NCBI GenBank assembly: GCA_900752285.1
Contig: CAADUW010000226.1
Coordinates: 1 to 20,532 of the forward strand
DNA length: 20,532 bases
From: an uncultured Oscillospiraceae bacterium
GTDB lineage: Bacteria > Bacillota > Clostridia > Oscillospirales > Oscillospiraceae
Direction: 5' to 3'
The position numbers and the translations under genes were made by a program. Under the pieces are notes generated by a model that worked only from the letters and a program-made list of their open reading frames with translations, was not told the DNA's origin and did not search any database. Positions 13,700-20,532 of this stretch are shown in pieces. Within the stretch, counting starts at the first letter, position 1, and each line of letters starts with the position of its first letter.

Positions 13700-13717
13700 G
13701 AACCCCCTCCCTCGTCT

Positions 13718-13770
13718 GCGGGGGACGGTCTGTGTACCGCTGCGCAAGCAGTACAGAGACCATCCCCCGC
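13718..13770. terminator. Long GC-rich hairpin after the mgtC-like gene
   Basis: Arms 13718-13737 and 13751-13770 pair at 18 of 20 positions around a 13-base loop. It stands 19 bases after the stop. There is no T-run, so it is a strong structure that may block 3' decay or stop transcripts inefficiently. Confidence 0.5.
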
Positions 13771-13857
13771 GGAATGAATCGGATTGACATCCGCCTGCGT
13801 GAACGGGAATCCCTTTCCCGAGAGACGGATTTGGAAGCTTAAAAATTGTATAGCAGT

Positions 13858-13892
13858 CTGAGGTTGGGCGAAAAAAAAGCTTTTTTCCTCAG
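13858..13892. other. A/T-tract palindrome in the hppA leader
   Basis: CTGAGG (13858-13863) and CCTCAG (13887-13892) enclose AAAAAAGCTTTTTT (13873-13886), itself a perfect palindrome. A second T-run with GAGG follows at 13910-13920. It could be a terminator of the previous unit or a leader structure of the pyrophosphatase gene; I could not find a convincing -35/-10 pair here. Confidence 0.4.
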
Positions 13893-13978
13893 GTAGGGTA
13901 TTTTCACACTTTTTTTGAGGTCACTCCTGGGAAAATCGAGTAATTTCCCGGAGGCAATACAGAATGGAGGAAACTAAA

Positions 13979-16087
13979 ATGAGCGAACTATTCATAGTCT
14001 TTGCTGCACTGGGATCCATTGGCGCGCTCCTGTTTGCCGTGTGCATGGCAAAGCGGGCGCTGTCCGAGGATGAGGGCACCGATCTTATGAAAAAGATTTC
14101 GTCCTTTATCCGTACCGGCGCAAATGCATACCTGCACCGGCAGTACACCGTAGTCATCATTTTCTTCGCATGTATGTTTGTTGTCCTCTGCGTAATGGCG
14201 GGTCTGGGCTTCTTGACCTGGTTCGTGCCCTTCGCCTTCGTGTCCGGCGGCTTCTTCTCCGGACTCAGCGGCTACGTGGGCATGAAGATTGCAACCGCCA
14301 GCAATTCCCGCACTGCCAATGCCTGCCAGAAGGGACTGAATAACGGTCTGCGTGTGGCGTTTTCTGCCGGTACCGTGATGGGCTTCACCGTGGTTGGCTT
14401 GGGCTTGCTTGACATTACCGCATGGTACCTCATCATGCGCTACGGCTTCCATCTGGAGATGGAGGCAATCACCTCCGCCATGCTGACCTTCGGTATGGGC
14501 GCCAGCTCTATGGCACTGTTTGCCAGAGTCGGCGGCGGTATCTTCACCAAGGCTGCCGACGTGGGCGCCGACCTTGTGGGCAAGGTGGAAGCCGGAATCC
14601 CCGAGGATGACCCCCGGAACCCCGCCGCCATTGCGGACAACGTAGGTGACAACGTGGGCGACGTAGCCGGCATGGGTGCGGATCTGTACGAGTCCTATGT
14701 GGGTTCCCTCATTTCTGCCTGCGCACTGGGCGTTACTGCCTTCAACTACGTGGAAGCCATTGACCGGATGAACGCCTTTGCGGTGCCGCTGCTGCTTGCC
14801 GCCATCGGCGTGATTGCTTCCATTATCGGTTCCTTCCTGGTGCACACCGGAGAAACCACCGATCAGCTGACCCTGCTGAAGGCACTCCGCCGGGGTACCA
14901 ACACCGCCGCCGTGATCATTGCAGTCGCCGCTTTCCCGCTGGTCTGGTTCCTGCTGGGGAAAGAAAACATCGGTCTGTACGCCGCGATCCTTGCGGGTCT
15001 GATTTCCGGCGTTCTCATCGGACGGTTCACCGAGTACTACACCTCCGATACCTATAAGCCCACCAAGCATCTGGCAAGCTCCTCCGAAACCGGCACCGCG
15101 ACGCTGGTTATTGACGGCATCAGCCTTGGCATGAAGTCCACCGCTATGCCCGTTGTCATCGTTGGCATCTGCATCCTCGTTTCTTACCTGTGCTCCGGTC
15201 TTGGCATTACCGGCGCAGGAAAGGGCACTATGGGACTTTACGGTATCGCGCTTGCGGCTGTCGGCATGCTGTCCACGCTGGGTATCACGCTGGCGACCGA
15301 TGCCTACGGTCCTGTCGCTGATAACGCCGGCGGCATCGCCCAGATGGCAGGTCTGGATCCTGTCGTCCGGGAGCGTACCGACGCACTGGATTCCCTGGGC
15401 AATACCACTGCCGCAACCGGCAAGGGCTTCGCCATCGGTTCCGCGGCACTGACGGCGCTGGCACTGATTGCCAACTACACCGACAAGGTGCAGGCGATTG
15501 ACCCGGAACTGGTTCTGGATATGAGCGTTATGAACCCCGTGGTTCTTGTGGGCGTGCTGATTGGCGCCTGCCTGCCCTTCATCTTCGCTGCCATCACCAT
15601 GGGTGCCATCGGGCGGGCTGCTCACGCCGTGGTGCTGGAGGTTCGCCGCCAGTTCCGGGAGATCAAAGGTCTGCTGGGCGGCAAAGCCGACGCGGATTAT
15701 GAGCGCTGCGTGGACATCTGCACCAAGGCAAGCCTGAAGGAAATGATCCTTCCTACGCTGGTTGGCGTTCTCGTTCCCATCGTCACCGGCTTCCTGCTGG
15801 GGCCTGACGGCGTTATCGGCATGCTCTGCGGTGCTACTATCACCGGCTTCCTGCTGGCGGTGTTCATGTCCAACTCCGGCGGTGCCTGGGACAACGCCAA
15901 GAAGTTTATCGAAAGCGGCAACTGCGGCGGCAAGGGCAGTGAAAACGACAAGGCCGCCATCGTAGGCGACACCATCGGCGATCCCTTCAAGGATACCTCC
16001 GGACCTGCCATCAACATCCTGATCAAGCTGCTGAGCATGGTTTCCATCGTCTTTGCGTCCGTAGTTGTCAAATTCCACCTGTTCTGA
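13979..16087 (+). CDS. hppA: K+-dependent membrane-bound pyrophosphatase (Na+ or H+ pump)
   Basis: This enzyme hydrolyses pyrophosphate and uses the energy to pump Na+ and/or H+ across the cytoplasmic membrane. It has 702 residues, normal for the family, with about 16 hydrophobic helices. Diagnostic parts are ADVGADLVGKVEAGIPEDDP, the catalytic IADNVGDNVGDVAGMGADLYES, and the C-terminal GDTIGDPFKDTSGPAINILIK. The sequence GNTTAATGKGFAIGSAAL has Ala where K+-independent enzymes have Lys (GNTTKA), which marks the K+-dependent class; clostridial members of that class often pump Na+. Two starts are possible: ATG 13964 and ATG 13979. I prefer 13979 because GGAGG (13966-13970) lies eight bases before it. 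It stands alone, so it is probably a separate transcript. Pumped ion not decided. Confidence 0.96.
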   Translation: MSELFIVFAALGSIGALLFAVCMAKRALSEDEGTDLMKKISSFIRTGANAYLHRQYTVVIIFFACMFVVLCVMAGLGFLTWFVPFAFVSGGFFSGLSGYVGMKIATASNSRTANACQKGLNNGLRVAFSAGTVMGFTVVGLGLLDITAWYLIMRYGFHLEMEAITSAMLTFGMGASSMALFARVGGGIFTKAADVGADLVGKVEAGIPEDDPRNPAAIADNVGDNVGDVAGMGADLYESYVGSLISACALGVTAFNYVEAIDRMNAFAVPLLLAAIGVIASIIGSFLVHTGETTDQLTLLKALRRGTNTAAVIIAVAAFPLVWFLLGKENIGLYAAILAGLISGVLIGRFTEYYTSDTYKPTKHLASSSETGTATLVIDGISLGMKSTAMPVVIVGICILVSYLCSGLGITGAGKGTMGLYGIALAAVGMLSTLGITLATDAYGPVADNAGGIAQMAGLDPVVRERTDALDSLGNTTAATGKGFAIGSAALTALALIANYTDKVQAIDPELVLDMSVMNPVVLVGVLIGACLPFIFAAITMGAIGRAAHAVVLEVRRQFREIKGLLGGKADADYERCVDICTKASLKEMILPTLVGVLVPIVTGFLLGPDGVIGMLCGATITGFLLAVFMSNSGGAWDNAKKFIESGNCGGKGSENDKAAIVGDTIGDPFKDTSGPAINILIKLLSMVSIVFASVVVKFHLF

Positions 16088-16103
16088 TATAATAAAAAAA
16101 TCG

Positions 16104-16134
16104 GCATGAGGGCGGCGTGGACCGCCCTTCATGC
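16104..16134. terminator. Hairpin after hppA with a T-run on the opposite strand
   Basis: GCATGAGGGCGG (16104-16115) pairs with CCGCCC (16122-16127) and TCATGC (16129-16134), with one bulged T. A run of seven A precedes it on the + strand, so on the - strand the hairpin is followed by TTTTTTTATT. It may act in both directions. Confidence 0.55.
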
Positions 16135-16214
16135 ACGGATTCGGGAAACATGGCAAACATTTCCCCCACAGCACGGCTGAAAACTATTTTACGGAAAAAC
16201 AGGAGGGTTTATCC

Positions 16215-17096
16215 ATGAAAAACTATGATCTCATGATCATCGGCCCTGCAACCCGGGACGTGAACATTGATTATACCGGTGCAGAGGATCGGAGTGTGGG
16301 CGGCGCCGTCACCTTCTGCACGCCTGCGGCACGGGCGGCAGGGGCGGAGGTTTTTGCCTCGGTGAAGATTGCAGAAGCTGACCGGGATATTTTGGACGCC
16401 TTTGCGGTGCCCCCGGAGGACATTGCGCTGCTGCCGTCCCAAAAGACCACCCTCATGCGTAATGAGTATTTCACCCCGGATCGGGAGCGCCGAAAGGCTG
16501 CCTGCCCTGCCCAGTCGGATCCCATTCTGCCGGAGGAAATTCCCGGTGTTTCCTGTAAAATGTACCATCTGGCGGGACTGCTGTACGGGGACTTTCCCGG
16601 GCAGCTGCTGGAAAGCCTCAAGCAGAAGGGCATGCTGGCGGCAGACGCGCAGGGCTTCCTGCGGCATAACGAGGGCGGACAGCTGACCTTTCATGACTGG
16701 GCGGAGAAGCTGCGCTATCTGCCGCTGCTGGACTTCCTGAAAACCGATGCCGCCGAGGCGGAGATCCTGACGGGAACCGCAGACCGGGTTGCTGCCGCAA
16801 AGCAGATGATACGCTGGGGCGTCCGGGAGGTTCTGATTTCTCATAATTCCGAAATGCTTGCTTATGACGGCAAAACCCTGTGCACCTGCCCAGTGAAAGC
16901 GAGAAATCTTTCCGGGCGTACCGGCAGAGGCGACACCACCACAGGCGCCTATCTTGCCATGCGCCTGACCGGTGCCTCCATGGAAGAAGCCCTCCGCTAT
17001 GCCACCGCCTGTGTTTCCCTGAAAATGGAGACTCCCGGTGTTTTCAAGGGGACAAAGGAAGATGTCCTTGCCTATCTGCGGGAGTTTTACGGCTGA
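16215..17096 (+). CDS. PfkB/ribokinase family carbohydrate kinase
   Basis: PfkB kinases phosphorylate sugars or nucleosides with ATP in the cytoplasm. The 293 residues begin with the family's first strand (YDLMIIGPATRDVNID), then SVGGAVTFCTPAARAAGA, the N-terminal Gly-Gly signature that binds the sugar. The C-terminal signature reads SGRTGRGDTTTGAYLAMRL, with the catalytic base Asp240 kept but the anion-hole GAGD changed to GRGD and the usual DTxGAGD Asp replaced by Arg235. DAAEAEILTG is the usual region ahead of the ATP site. Start ATG 16215 follows AGGAGG at 16201-16206. The gene has its own terminator (17192 onward) and no partner enzymes, so the substrate is open; many such lone clostridial PfkB proteins are unassigned. 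Confidence 0.88.
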   Translation: MKNYDLMIIGPATRDVNIDYTGAEDRSVGGAVTFCTPAARAAGAEVFASVKIAEADRDILDAFAVPPEDIALLPSQKTTLMRNEYFTPDRERRKAACPAQSDPILPEEIPGVSCKMYHLAGLLYGDFPGQLLESLKQKGMLAADAQGFLRHNEGGQLTFHDWAEKLRYLPLLDFLKTDAAEAEILTGTADRVAAAKQMIRWGVREVLISHNSEMLAYDGKTLCTCPVKARNLSGRTGRGDTTTGAYLAMRLTGASMEEALRYATACVSLKMETPGVFKGTKEDVLAYLREFYG

Positions 17097-17191
17097 TTTT
17101 TCTGCCCGGGAGGAATGGTACTGCGGGCAGAGCTCCAAACAGGCAGGGCCTTGCCCGGGGATTCGAAAATAGAAATCTGAAAAAACAATTG

Positions 17192-17226
17192 GCAGCGGAG
17201 CATCTTTGCTTCGCTGCTGTTTTGAT
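17192..17226 (+). terminator. Intrinsic terminator after the PfkB gene
   Basis: GCAGCGGAGCA (17192-17202) pairs with TGCTTCGCTGC (17207-17217; one G-T pair), loop TCTT, followed by TGTTTTGAT. A run of A precedes the stem, so it can work in both directions. The rest of 17097-17398 holds no gene I can support. Confidence 0.75.
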
Positions 17227-17398
17227 ATGAAAAAGGCTCACAGAGTTTGTCAATTGCAGGCGACAGAGAATGGGACGCGTAACGGAATGTGGGAAAGCAA
17301 CCGGAACACGGCTCGCTTCCCGGAATCGCAATTGTAATTTTCCCGGTCTTATGGTAAAATATCTCCTGAATCAGAAACAATTGCAGAGGATTTTTGTA

Positions 17399-17850
17399 AT
17401 GGATTATTTCCTTATGACCGAGGCGGATATTGCACGGATTGCGGCGCTGTACATGGACTGCTATAACAATTGTGAGGATGGATGCCGGACTCAGGAAAAG
17501 CATGGAGGCGGATACATCAGATGGTTACGATCGAGGATTCCCGCTGCCTGATCCAGTGGGATCATGACGGGAATGTGGCGGGATTTGCCATTGGATACTT
17601 CAAGCAATATGATGACTGCCTCGCTTATTATCTGGAGGAAGTCGTCATACTGGCAGCGTATCAGGGCAGGGGCTTAGGCACGGCTTTCCTTAAGGAGATC
17701 GAAAGACAGATCCGGGAACGCGGTGCGGAGCATCTGGAGCTGACCAGTGTGAACGATGAACACCACTGCCATTTTTATACGCGGTTCGGCATGTATGCTG
17801 ACGCGAATCTGAAGGTTATGGGGAAATACTATTCTGCGGATTCGGATTGA
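17399..17850 (+). pseudogene. GNAT acetyltransferase interrupted by a -1 frameshift
   Basis: Two frames together make one GNAT protein. The first, from ATG 17399 (AGAGG upstream), gives MDYFLMTEADIARIAALYMDCYNNCEDG, the beta1-alpha1 start of the fold. The second, ending at 17850, gives AWRRIHQMVTIEDSRCLIQW, then YFLEE-like YYLEEVVILAAYQGRGLGTAFL, which holds the acetyl-CoA loop (Q-x-x-G-x-G), and NDEHHCHFYTRFGMY. The switch falls near 17491-17500 at GGAAAAGC, where reading must slip back one base. The second frame has its own ATG (17482) after GAGG, but a protein from there would lack the first strand and helix. Either a recent inactivating deletion, a sequencing error in the A-run, or, less likely, programmed slippage. 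The intact GNAT 15 bases downstream suggests a former pair. Confidence 0.75.
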
Positions 17851-17865
17851 CGGAGGACGGCAGCC

Positions 17866-18423
17866 ATGATCAGAAAATTACGGAGAGGCGACCTTGACAG
17901 GACTGCTGAAATCTGGCTGGCCGCGAATTTGCAGGCCCACGACTTTATTGCACCTGAATACTGGAAAGACAATCAGGAGCCGGTAAAGAAGCTGCTGCCC
18001 CAGGCGGAGGTCTATGTCTATGAAAGCGGCGGAGAAATTCTGGGATTTGTGGGGCTGGACGGCGAGTATATCGAAGGCATTTTCGTTGCCGGGAAAGCAC
18101 AGTCCAACGGCATTGGAAAATCCCTGCTGGACTTTCTGAAAGCGGAAAGACCGGAATTACACCTGAATGCCTATCAGAAGAACACCCGGGCAATCCGGTT
18201 CTATGAACGGGAAGGCTTTCGAATCCAAAGCGAGGGCCTGGACGAGGCTACCGGCGAGAAGGATTACGCCATGGTGTGGCAGCGGGAGCTCGATTATGCA
18301 GAGCTTTCCAAGGCGCGTGACGAGGCAAAACAGCTCCAGATTTATAAGGCCAACGCCGAGATGCTCCTGCGCACGGATGCCGAGGAACAGCGGCAGACAA
18401 GAGAGCGTCAGCAGGAAAAATAG
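17866..18423 (+). CDS. YiaC-like GNAT N-acetyltransferase with charged C-terminal extension
   Basis: This protein has 185 residues. Residues 1-145 form a GNAT domain: MIRKLRRGDLDRTAEIWLAAN, then HDFIAPEYWKDN, YESGGEILGFVGLDGEYIEGIFV, acetyl-CoA loop KAQSNGIGKSLLDFLK, NAYQKNTRAIRFYEREGF and YAMVWQREL. This pattern matches Escherichia coli YiaC, which acetylates lysines of proteins and is a small stand-alone enzyme of about 146 residues. Here about 40 extra residues follow (ELSKARDEAKQLQIYK...RQTRERQQEK), highly charged and probably helical, which YiaC lacks. They could mediate dimer or partner contact. Start ATG 17866 follows GGAGG in the end of the frameshifted GNAT gene, suggesting the two were one transcript. 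Substrate not predictable. Confidence 0.87.
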   Translation: MIRKLRRGDLDRTAEIWLAANLQAHDFIAPEYWKDNQEPVKKLLPQAEVYVYESGGEILGFVGLDGEYIEGIFVAGKAQSNGIGKSLLDFLKAERPELHLNAYQKNTRAIRFYEREGFRIQSEGLDEATGEKDYAMVWQRELDYAELSKARDEAKQLQIYKANAEMLLRTDAEEQRQTRERQQEK

Positions 18424-18499
18424 CACTGCTTTGCAGGGCGCAGCCGAACGGGAACCATTCGTTCAATCAGGGGTTTGGGGAGAGTTTCCCCAACAAGCA

Positions 18500-18770
18500 C
18501 AGGGAGATTTCCGGATGCCGGAAATCTCCCTGGAGACTGTCAAAAAAGGGCTTTGCCCTTTTTTGACAAAAGGATTGCAGTCTGCCGCGCGCACGATTTG
18601 TACGCCTTTGGCGTACAAATTGCACACTTGCAGCCTGAGTTGTATTTTCTGTCAGGTACACGCCCCGACAGAAAATGATCAGAATCTCTTTGCCGCCTGC
18701 GGGCGGCAAACTCTGCGAGGCTTTTTTGACACGCTGAAGGGAGATTTCCGGATGCCGGAAATCTCCCTTT
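18500..18770. repeat. Composite hairpin array flanked by two copies of one palindrome
   Basis: The block lies in the 457-bp gene-free stretch 18424-18880. At each end is the same 31-base palindrome: arm AGGGAGATTTCCGG, loop ATG (18501-18531 and 18738-18768). Between them are four more perfect hairpins of unrelated sequence: 18538-18568 (14-bp arms, GGGCTTTGCCC centre), 18596-18620 (11 bp, TACGCCTTTGGCGTA centre), 18644-18676 (10 bp), 18689-18710 (9 bp). TGTCAAAAAAG at 18538 is matched by CTTTTTTGACA at 18721, so the two ends also form a longer inverted repeat. The right palindrome ends in CCCTTTTCG and could stop + strand transcripts. It resembles a non-autonomous palindromic repeat or a structured RNA; no frame of note. 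Confidence 0.6.
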
Positions 18771-18788
18771 TCGTCAAGTTTGGATAAA

Positions 18789-18853
18789 CGCAGGCATTGC
18801 TTGCCAAGTGTAACGTTTCAGACACGGCTTCTCCTTTTCAATAAATGCCTGCG
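18789..18853. repeat. 10-bp inverted repeat downstream of the response regulator
   Basis: CGCAGGCATT (18789-18798) and AATGCCTGCG (18844-18853) are perfect complements 45 bases apart, just after the response regulator's stop codon on the - strand. There is no T-run, so its role is unclear. Confidence 0.35.
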
Positions 18854-18880
18854 GCTGCACAAGCAGAAAATCAAATCCCA

Positions 18881-19507
18881 TCATTCTTCCGCAAGATCGG
18901 CAATCAACTTGACGTCGCTGACTGCCAGCGCAAGCTGAAGTTTGTTTTCCAGCCCGGTTTTTTGCAGCATGTTTGCCACATGGAATTTGACCGTTGACAT
19001 CTCGCAGCCCATCTCTGCCGCGATGCGCGTGTAGGACAGTCCCCGCATCAGATGCCGCAGAACCTTCAATTCCGTCTTTGTAAATTCCGTGCTTTTTGCC
19101 ATGCCGATCTCGACCGTCGGAGGCGCGTCCGGGAAGATATGTTCACCCGCCATCGTTTGCCGGACAACATCCATCAAACGCTTCTGCGTAGAGTCCTTAT
19201 ACCACAGGCTGTCAGCTCCGGCCCTCTTTGCCTCGTCCAGAACGGCGCCGTCGATCAGCGAGGTCACAACAATAATTTTGCTCTTCGGCTGTATGGCTTT
19301 GATCTGGCGAACGGCAGTCAAGCCGTTCTCGTGGTTCTCCGTTTGTACATCCATCAAAATCAGATCGACGGAGCTTGTCCGGCACACCGCAACCGCCTGC
19401 TTTGCACCGGGGATGGACGCCGTGATCCGGTATCCGTCCTCGGCACGGAAATAGCTTTCCAGCAAACTGCGGATCATGGTCTGGTCTTCAACGATCATCA
19501 CTCTCAT
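18881..19507 (-). CDS. NarL/LuxR-type response regulator
   Basis: This cytoplasmic transcription factor is activated by phosphorylation from the kinase encoded just upstream. The 208 residues comprise a receiver domain (acidic pocket Glu7-Asp8, phosphoacceptor Asp53 in LILMDVQ, Thr82, Lys104 in WYKDS) and a C-terminal LuxR helix-turn-helix (FTKTELKVLRHLMRGLSYTRIAAEMGCEMSTVKFHVANML, residues about 143-183, then LQLALAV). All receiver key residues are present. Its start at 19507 lies 20 bases inside the kinase gene, so translation is coupled. Target genes cannot be named; the pair is not next to an obvious transporter inside the window. Confidence 0.93.
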   Translation of the reverse strand: MRVMIVEDQTMIRSLLESYFRAEDGYRITASIPGAKQAVAVCRTSSVDLILMDVQTENHENGLTAVRQIKAIQPKSKIIVVTSLIDGAVLDEAKRAGADSLWYKDSTQKRLMDVVRQTMAGEHIFPDAPPTVEIGMAKSTEFTKTELKVLRHLMRGLSYTRIAAEMGCEMSTVKFHVANMLQKTGLENKLQLALAVSDVKLIADLAEE

Positions 19508-20456
19508 GTACTGCTTCCTCCTGTTCCGGCAGACTGAGCATCAGCTGAAAGCGAGGGATGCTCCAAACCTCCATTTTGCCGCCTGCTTCTTCTATATGTT
19601 GACGCAGCATGGAAAGACCTCCGCCCTCTGTGATCTTTTCCTTCGGCGCCGCGCCGTTGTTGGTCAGGGCGACCTCCGTGCAGTCCGGCTTCTGCCAAAA
19701 GCGCACATACAATTCTGTGCCATCTGCGTGACGGACACAGTTCGCCGCACATTCGCAGATCGCCAGTGCGCTCAGTGCGCGTATCCACTGCGTTTGCGGC
19801 TCATCTCCTGCCAGCAGAACTCTGACTCCAAGCTTTTCAGCTCGTTCTTTTGCGGTTTTCAACGGTTCGGATTGCGCTTTCATCTGACTGGAGCGGTAAA
19901 GCACTGAAATGGACTGTTCCCACAGCGCTGCGGTTGCATGAATTTCCTTCTGGTCCGTGTTTTGGAGCAGCACGCGCCGCGCTGCGAGGATGCTGTGTCC
20001 AATGTCATCGTGCACACGCAGCTTCATGGACAGCGTCTCTTCCTCCCGGATGATCTCCGGCATCTGCGCAAGCAGTCGCCTAAGCCGCTCATTCGCCTCC
20101 GCCAGCTTCGCGTTTTCCGCTTTCAGCTGGTTCTGCTTCCGGATCAGCTCCGTAACGTCTGCGGCAGTGATCTGCGTATAGCGGACGCCCGCTTTTGTTG
20201 TGATTTGCTCCTGCGCAAAGCGCAGCGCCGTCCCGTCCGGAAAGCGGTAGATCCGAAGGCGCAGATCCAGACAGCCCACGTTTGCGGGCGGCGAGTGCAG
20301 GGCGCTCTGCATCTCTGCAAGCGACTGGATACCGCCTTTTCGCAGCCAGTTTGCAATGGCAAGCATCCGGCGGTTGATGAGCCGCACCACGCCGTTTTCA
20401 TCGAAGAAGCAGGCCGCGATGGGCAGACTGTCGAAGCTTTCCTTAATCCTGTCCAT
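19488..20456 (-). CDS. Soluble PAS-type sensor histidine kinase (NarL-family partner)
   Basis: This protein has 322 residues and no membrane segment, so it should sense a cytoplasmic signal. Residues about 1-102 look like a PAS domain (SLPIAACFFDENGVVRLINRRMLAIAN...). Residues 103-140 form a coiled coil (ELIRKQNQLKAENAKLAEANERLRRLL). The phosphoacceptor block is KLRVHDDIGHSILAARR with His149, of the HisKA_3 kind that pairs with NarL regulators. The ATPase domain has N box ECAANCVRHA (Glu235, Asn239), a G1 box written TNNG (266-268 NNG; the usual Asp is Asn), and G2 EGGGLSMLRQHIEEAGG. ATG 20456 follows a purine-rich site (GAGGGGGTAAAGG) that overlaps the end of the upstream gene, which stops only six bases earlier. 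The TNNG form is seen in related clostridial kinases as I recall. Confidence 0.88.
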   Translation of the reverse strand: MDRIKESFDSLPIAACFFDENGVVRLINRRMLAIANWLRKGGIQSLAEMQSALHSPPANVGCLDLRLRIYRFPDGTALRFAQEQITTKAGVRYTQITAADVTELIRKQNQLKAENAKLAEANERLRRLLAQMPEIIREEETLSMKLRVHDDIGHSILAARRVLLQNTDQKEIHATAALWEQSISVLYRSSQMKAQSEPLKTAKERAEKLGVRVLLAGDEPQTQWIRALSALAICECAANCVRHADGTELYVRFWQKPDCTEVALTNNGAAPKEKITEGGGLSMLRQHIEEAGGKMEVWSIPRFQLMLSLPEQEEAVHESDDR

Positions 20457-20462
20457 ACGCCT

Positions 20463-20532
20463 TTACCCCCTCGATCTTTCCAGCTTCCGCGTCACATATT
20501 GCAGTCCGTCCTCGTCCTGCTCCCATTCCAGA
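20463..20532 (-). CDS. C-terminal end of an upstream gene (partial)
   Basis: On the - strand a frame open from the window edge ends at TAA (20463-20465), coding ...DEDGLQYVTRKLERSRG. It stops six bases before the kinase start and its end contains the kinase's purine-rich ribosome site, the layout of an operon. Only 22 residues are visible, too few to name the protein. Chance openness of such a short frame is possible. Confidence 0.45.
   Translation of the reverse strand, partial: LEWEQDEDGLQYVTRKLERSRG

Noticed and set aside
13784..13812. TTGACA at 13784 as an hppA promoter
   Set aside because: No acceptable -10 is found 15-19 bases downstream (GGAATC only).
13988..16174. Open frame of 728 codons opposite hppA
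   Set aside because: Antisense shadow. The + strand frame has every pyrophosphatase motif, while this one shows only His/Gly/Gln-rich sequence.
18500..18770. CRISPR array
   Set aside because: The repeated unit occurs only twice, is a perfect palindrome, and the material between is itself hairpins rather than regular spacers; no cas genes are near.

Overview
The window looks like a chromosomal segment of a GC-rich, spore-forming, Gram-positive anaerobe, most likely a gut clostridium of the Oscillospiraceae/Ruminococcaceae type. The reasons are a mother-cell sigma factor (SigK) fragment, strong AGGAGG-type ribosome binding sites, DegV, a membrane pyrophosphatase of the K+-dependent type, and NarL-type two-component proteins of clostridial style. 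This assignment is inferred from gene content only.

Left end (1-3440, + strand): the window opens inside the C-terminal end of a large serine recombinase. Its stop codon lies in the first codons of the 3' half of a split sigK gene, so this appears to be one boundary of a skin-like element interrupting sigK. A DUF6110-like small protein and a metal-type P-type ATPase follow.

3480-6850 (- strand): degV, a small membrane protein, an AT-rich DUF4760-like membrane-anchored protein and a lipoprotein. Next comes a gene-free stretch filled by nested palindromic repeats.

6850-13700: a LacI-type repressor (- strand) is divergent from a + strand operon. The operon holds four consecutive paralogous HAD hydrolases and a cofactor-independent phosphoglycerate mutase (iPGM), followed by an MgtC/SapB-type membrane protein. 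The iPGM is the most striking object here. Its sequence blocks are in circularly permuted order: the normal C-terminal 60 percent comes first and the normal N-terminal 40 percent last, joined head to tail. All metal ligands and nearly all substrate ligands are kept at family spacing. All four HAD proteins lack the second Asp of motif I.

13700-18430 (+ strand): a K+-dependent membrane pyrophosphatase, a PfkB-family sugar kinase, a frameshifted GNAT acetyltransferase and an intact YiaC-like GNAT.

18430-20532: a ~270 bp intergenic block made almost wholly of perfect hairpins, bounded by two copies of the same palindrome. Then, on the - strand, a NarL-type response regulator, its overlapping PAS-type sensor kinase, and the last codons of an upstream gene that runs off the window.

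The central locus couples sugar-phosphate chemistry (HAD phosphatases, phosphoglycerate mutase) to LacI-type control. A strong promoter in front of the first HAD gene and repeated TTTGC/GCAAA motifs in the divergent region suggest one regulated unit, but its substrate cannot be read from sequence.
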